DNA from: Oceanospirillum sp048265165
GTDB taxonomy: Bacteria; Pseudomonadota; Gammaproteobacteria; Pseudomonadales; Halomonadaceae
Length of the DNA: 64,000 nt
Reading direction: 5' to 3'
Assembly (NCBI RefSeq): GCF_048265165.1
Contig: NZ_JBLXCD010000005.1
Span: 124,001-188,000 of the forward strand
A model generated the notes under the pieces. That model was not told the origin of the DNA and did not search any database. It worked only from the letters and a program-made list of their open reading frames with translations. The position numbers and the translations under genes are program-made. Positions 61,689-64,000 of this stretch are shown here, one piece after another; position 1 is the stretch's first letter, and the number at the start of each line of letters is the position of its first letter.

Positions 61689-63728
61689 TTATAGGGTCAC
61701 CGCCAAACGAAGTCCCTGATCAATCGCTCGCTTAGCATCCAACTCAGCCGCCACATCGGCTCCTCCTATCAGGTGAGGCTCTTTGCCCAACGCCTTAAGC
61801 CCTGCTTCTAATTCCCGGCATGGCTCCTGGCCAGCACAGATAACGATATTATCCACCGGTAACAGCTCTGGCTCACCATTAATCGTCAGGTGCAAACCTT
61901 CATCATCAATTTTCAGGTAGTCGCAGCCGGATAACATATTTACATTGCGCTTCTGCAGAGATGCCCGATGAATCCAGCCCGTCGTTTTGCCAAGCCCCTT
62001 ACCTAACTTACTGGCCTTGCGCTGCATCAGCCAAACCTCTCGTGCAGGCTCAGGGTTATGAGCTTCAACGCCCTCAATACCAGCACGGTGCTGAACCGTA
62101 AGATCGACACCCCACTCACGCATAAATTCATCGATATTTAAACTGGCAGATTCACCTTTTTGAGTCAGTAGCTCAGAAACATCAAAACCGATCCCGCCAG
62201 CCCCCATCACGGCAACCTTCTGACCAATAGGCTTGGTTCCCGTAATTGCTTCGATGTAACTGACAACTTTCGGGTGATCGATCCCCTCAATACCCGGTGT
62301 CCGTGGCGCAATACCTGTTGCCAGAATGACTTCATCAAAATCTTTAAGATCTTCAGCTGTGACACGGGTATTCAAGCGCAGCTCAACGCCAGTAACTTCA
62401 ATACGGCGCTTAAAGTAACGCAGAGTTTCGTAAAACTCCTCTTTACCCGGAATACGCTTAGCATAATTAAACTGCCCGCCAATCTCAGATCCAGCATCAA
62501 ACAAGGTAACATTGTGTCCCCGTTCGGCAGCAGCCGTCGAGGCCGATAAACCCGCAGGGCCCGCCCCCACAACAGCAACCGACTTAACCTGTTTGGCAGG
62601 CAAGCTGATGATTTCTGTTTCATGGCAGGCACGTGGGTTCACCAGGCACGAGGTCAGCTTCATCTGGAAGGTATGATCCAGGCAAGCCTGATTACACCCG
62701 ATGCAGGTATTAATCTCATCCGCACGGTTTTCAGCAGCCTTACTGACAAAAGCCGGATCTGCCAGAAAAGGTCGCGCCATAGAAACCATATCCGCATGAC
62801 CATCAGCCAGTACTGCTTCCGCTACTTCCGGGGTGTTGATACGGTTGGTGGTAATCAACGGAATACCAAGCTCTTGCTTCATCTGCTGTGTAACACGGGT
62901 AAAAGCAGCCCGGGGAACACTGGTAGCAATGGTCGGAACACGGGCTTCATGCCAGCCAATACCGGTATTGATCAGGGTAGCGCCAGCAGCTTCAATTCGT
63001 TTACCCAGCTCAACCACTTCCTGCCAGTCGCTACCGCCCTCGACTAGGTCCAACATTGATAAGCGGAAAATAATAATAAAGTCTGATCCAACCTGTTCCC
63101 GAACCTTGCGCACAATTTCGGTAGCAAAGCGAACCCGGTTATCAAAACAACCGCCCCACTCATCGGTACGTTTGTTCGTCCGTGCAGCAATAAACTGGTT
63201 AATCAGATAGCCTTCAGACCCCATAATCTCAACGCCATCATAGCCAGCTTGTTGAGCCAAATCCGCACAGATCACATAATCGGCAATCTGCTTTTCAACT
63301 TCCTCTGCCGTTAACTCATGGGGAGGGAATGGATTAATAGGAGCCTGAATTGCTGAAGGAGCCACAGAGCGCTGAGAATAAGCATAACGACCCGCATGGA
63401 GAATCTGCATACAGATGCGGCCACCGGCATCGTGGACAGCATCCGTCATCACCCTGTGCTTTTCCGCCTCTTCCGGCGTACTCATCTTGGCAGACCCTTC
63501 AAAAACCGCCCCTTCTTTATTCGGAGCAATACCGCCGGTCACAATCAAAGCAACACCGTGTTTCGCGCGTTCAGCATAAAACGCTGCCAGGCGCTGAAAA
63601 CCATTTGGGCTTTCTTCCAGATTCGTATGCATAGACCCCATAAGAACCCGGTTCGGCAGGGTTAAAAAACCCAGATCAAGAGGTTTAAGCAGGGTTGGAT
63701 AAAGCACTTCTGTATTTGCCATTGTCAT
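61689..63728 (-). CDS. fadH: NADPH-dependent 2,4-dienoyl-CoA reductase
   Basis: A 679-residue flavoprotein. The N-terminal TIM barrel (about 10-370) binds FMN and contains HAGRYAYSQ. The Cys motif CIGCNQACLDHTF with a later cysteine holds a 4Fe-4S cluster. A C-terminal FAD/NADPH part has VAVVGAGPAGLSASTAAAERGH and VAVMGAGGIGFD. It reduces dienoyl-CoA intermediates in beta-oxidation of unsaturated fatty acids. GAGG lies 8 bases before the ATG at 63728. It is divergent from a probable AraC-type regulator. Confidence 0.95.
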   Translation of the reverse strand: MTMANTEVLYPTLLKPLDLGFLTLPNRVLMGSMHTNLEESPNGFQRLAAFYAERAKHGVALIVTGGIAPNKEGAVFEGSAKMSTPEEAEKHRVMTDAVHDAGGRICMQILHAGRYAYSQRSVAPSAIQAPINPFPPHELTAEEVEKQIADYVICADLAQQAGYDGVEIMGSEGYLINQFIAARTNKRTDEWGGCFDNRVRFATEIVRKVREQVGSDFIIIFRLSMLDLVEGGSDWQEVVELGKRIEAAGATLINTGIGWHEARVPTIATSVPRAAFTRVTQQMKQELGIPLITTNRINTPEVAEAVLADGHADMVSMARPFLADPAFVSKAAENRADEINTCIGCNQACLDHTFQMKLTSCLVNPRACHETEIISLPAKQVKSVAVVGAGPAGLSASTAAAERGHNVTLFDAGSEIGGQFNYAKRIPGKEEFYETLRYFKRRIEVTGVELRLNTRVTAEDLKDFDEVILATGIAPRTPGIEGIDHPKVVSYIEAITGTKPIGQKVAVMGAGGIGFDVSELLTQKGESASLNIDEFMREWGVDLTVQHRAGIEGVEAHNPEPAREVWLMQRKASKLGKGLGKTTGWIHRASLQKRNVNMLSGCDYLKIDDEGLHLTINGEPELLPVDNIVICAGQEPCRELEAGLKALGKEPHLIGGADVAAELDAKRAIDQGLRLAVTL

Positions 63729-63874
63729 TAATAGGTCCTCGATCATCAATCAGGCTGCCCCGCCATTTAAAATCGGAGCTTTATTTTTATGTTGGCTTAA
63801 CTGTAAACCATGAACCTAAAAAAGTATTATCTTTAGAAAACAGAATAATAACTTTAGAGAACAGTCTTTAACTC

Positions 63875-64000
63875 ATGAAACTAGGCGATATTAACGTCAA
63901 TATTCTGCAGTGCCTTTATCAGACCATTACTGAGCAAGGTAAAAACGCAGAAAGTCTCTTTTCGGACTTTGGGCTGGGGGATTTAGATCTCAGCCATCCG
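63875..64000 (+). CDS. Start of a probable AraC-family regulator, truncated by the window edge
   Basis: An ATG at 63875 opens a frame of 42 codons to the window edge, beginning MKLGDINVNILQCLYQTITE and ending GLGDLDLSHP. A helix followed by FSDFGLGDLDLSHP is the typical N terminus of AraC regulators with an arabinose-binding-like domain. The position, divergent from fadH, is also common for such regulators. Only the first 42 residues are visible. Confidence 0.5.
   Translation, partial: MKLGDINVNILQCLYQTITEQGKNAESLFSDFGLGDLDLSHP

Noticed and set aside
1..64000. CRISPR arrays, tRNA or rRNA genes, insertion sequences and prophage
   Set aside because: No regularly spaced repeats, tRNA-like T-loop/acceptor pairs, transposase motifs or phage structural genes were seen on reading both strands. 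A tRNA scan was not run.

Overview
The window looks like chromosomal DNA of a heterotrophic, probably marine gammaproteobacterium, most likely Oceanospirillales-like. This is inferred from the gene content (SoxR, SlyD, PepN, GlpG, YeaC/DUF1315, DUF2797, taurine-to-isethionate genes, 2-aminoethylphosphonate genes), the moderate base composition, and crisp Shine-Dalgarno sites. No rRNA, tRNA, CRISPR array, insertion sequence or phage module was recognised. About 60 protein genes are supported. The first and last genes run off the window edges.

Layout. 1-1.98 kb: the end of a secreted propeller-like protein, then soxR divergent from a VOC-family gene that has a SoxR box in its promoter. 2.2-9.9 kb: a taurine module with an isfE-isfD-tpa operon, tauR, and divergent tauABC. 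It lacks tauD and xsc, so it fits use of taurine as a nitrogen source with export of isethionate. Five TauR-like half-sites lie in its two promoters. 10.2-11.5 kb: an AT-rich hicA-hicB operon followed by a SecB-like gene, which looks like a toxin-antitoxin-chaperone system. 11.8-12.55 kb: a YhhQ-type queuosine-precursor transporter behind a preQ1-I riboswitch. 13-18 kb: an ABC exporter, a DUF3185 protein, a LysR regulator, a YceI protein and an unknown membrane protein.

18.2-30.7 kb: the main accessory system. A nine-gene minus-strand cluster encodes a PepSY membrane protein, DUF2271, DUF4198, two small envelope proteins, a ZnuA-like binding protein, an ATPase, a permease and a second, ligand-poor ZnuA-like protein. 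It is followed by a PfeR/PfeS-like two-component pair, an MBL hydrolase and a TonB-dependent receptor. Fur-like boxes precede the PepSY gene, the regulator operon and the receptor gene. The order resembles the Pseudomonas fpvGHJK-fpvCDEF set for periplasmic reduction of ferri-siderophore and iron import.

31-41 kb: a 2-aminoethylphosphonate locus (phnW, phnX, a DMT transporter, a PhnS/T/U importer, a FAD oxidoreductase and a GntR/UTRA regulator). The same CTGG-N6-CCAG palindrome stands in front of three of its transcription units. 41-52.8 kb: mostly housekeeping genes (Aer-like receptor, slyD, pepN, DUF2797, DUF1315, glpG, a phosphoesterase, nadK, DUF1853, a LysE-type exporter). 52.8-64 kb: an outer-membrane barrel, a ZntR-like regulator with a Cu/Zn efflux permease, a class II aldolase, cobT-cobS-cobC, a DyP peroxidase with a long acidic tail, a PLP desulfhydrase/deaminase, a YaiI protein, fadH, and the start of a divergent AraC-like regulator.
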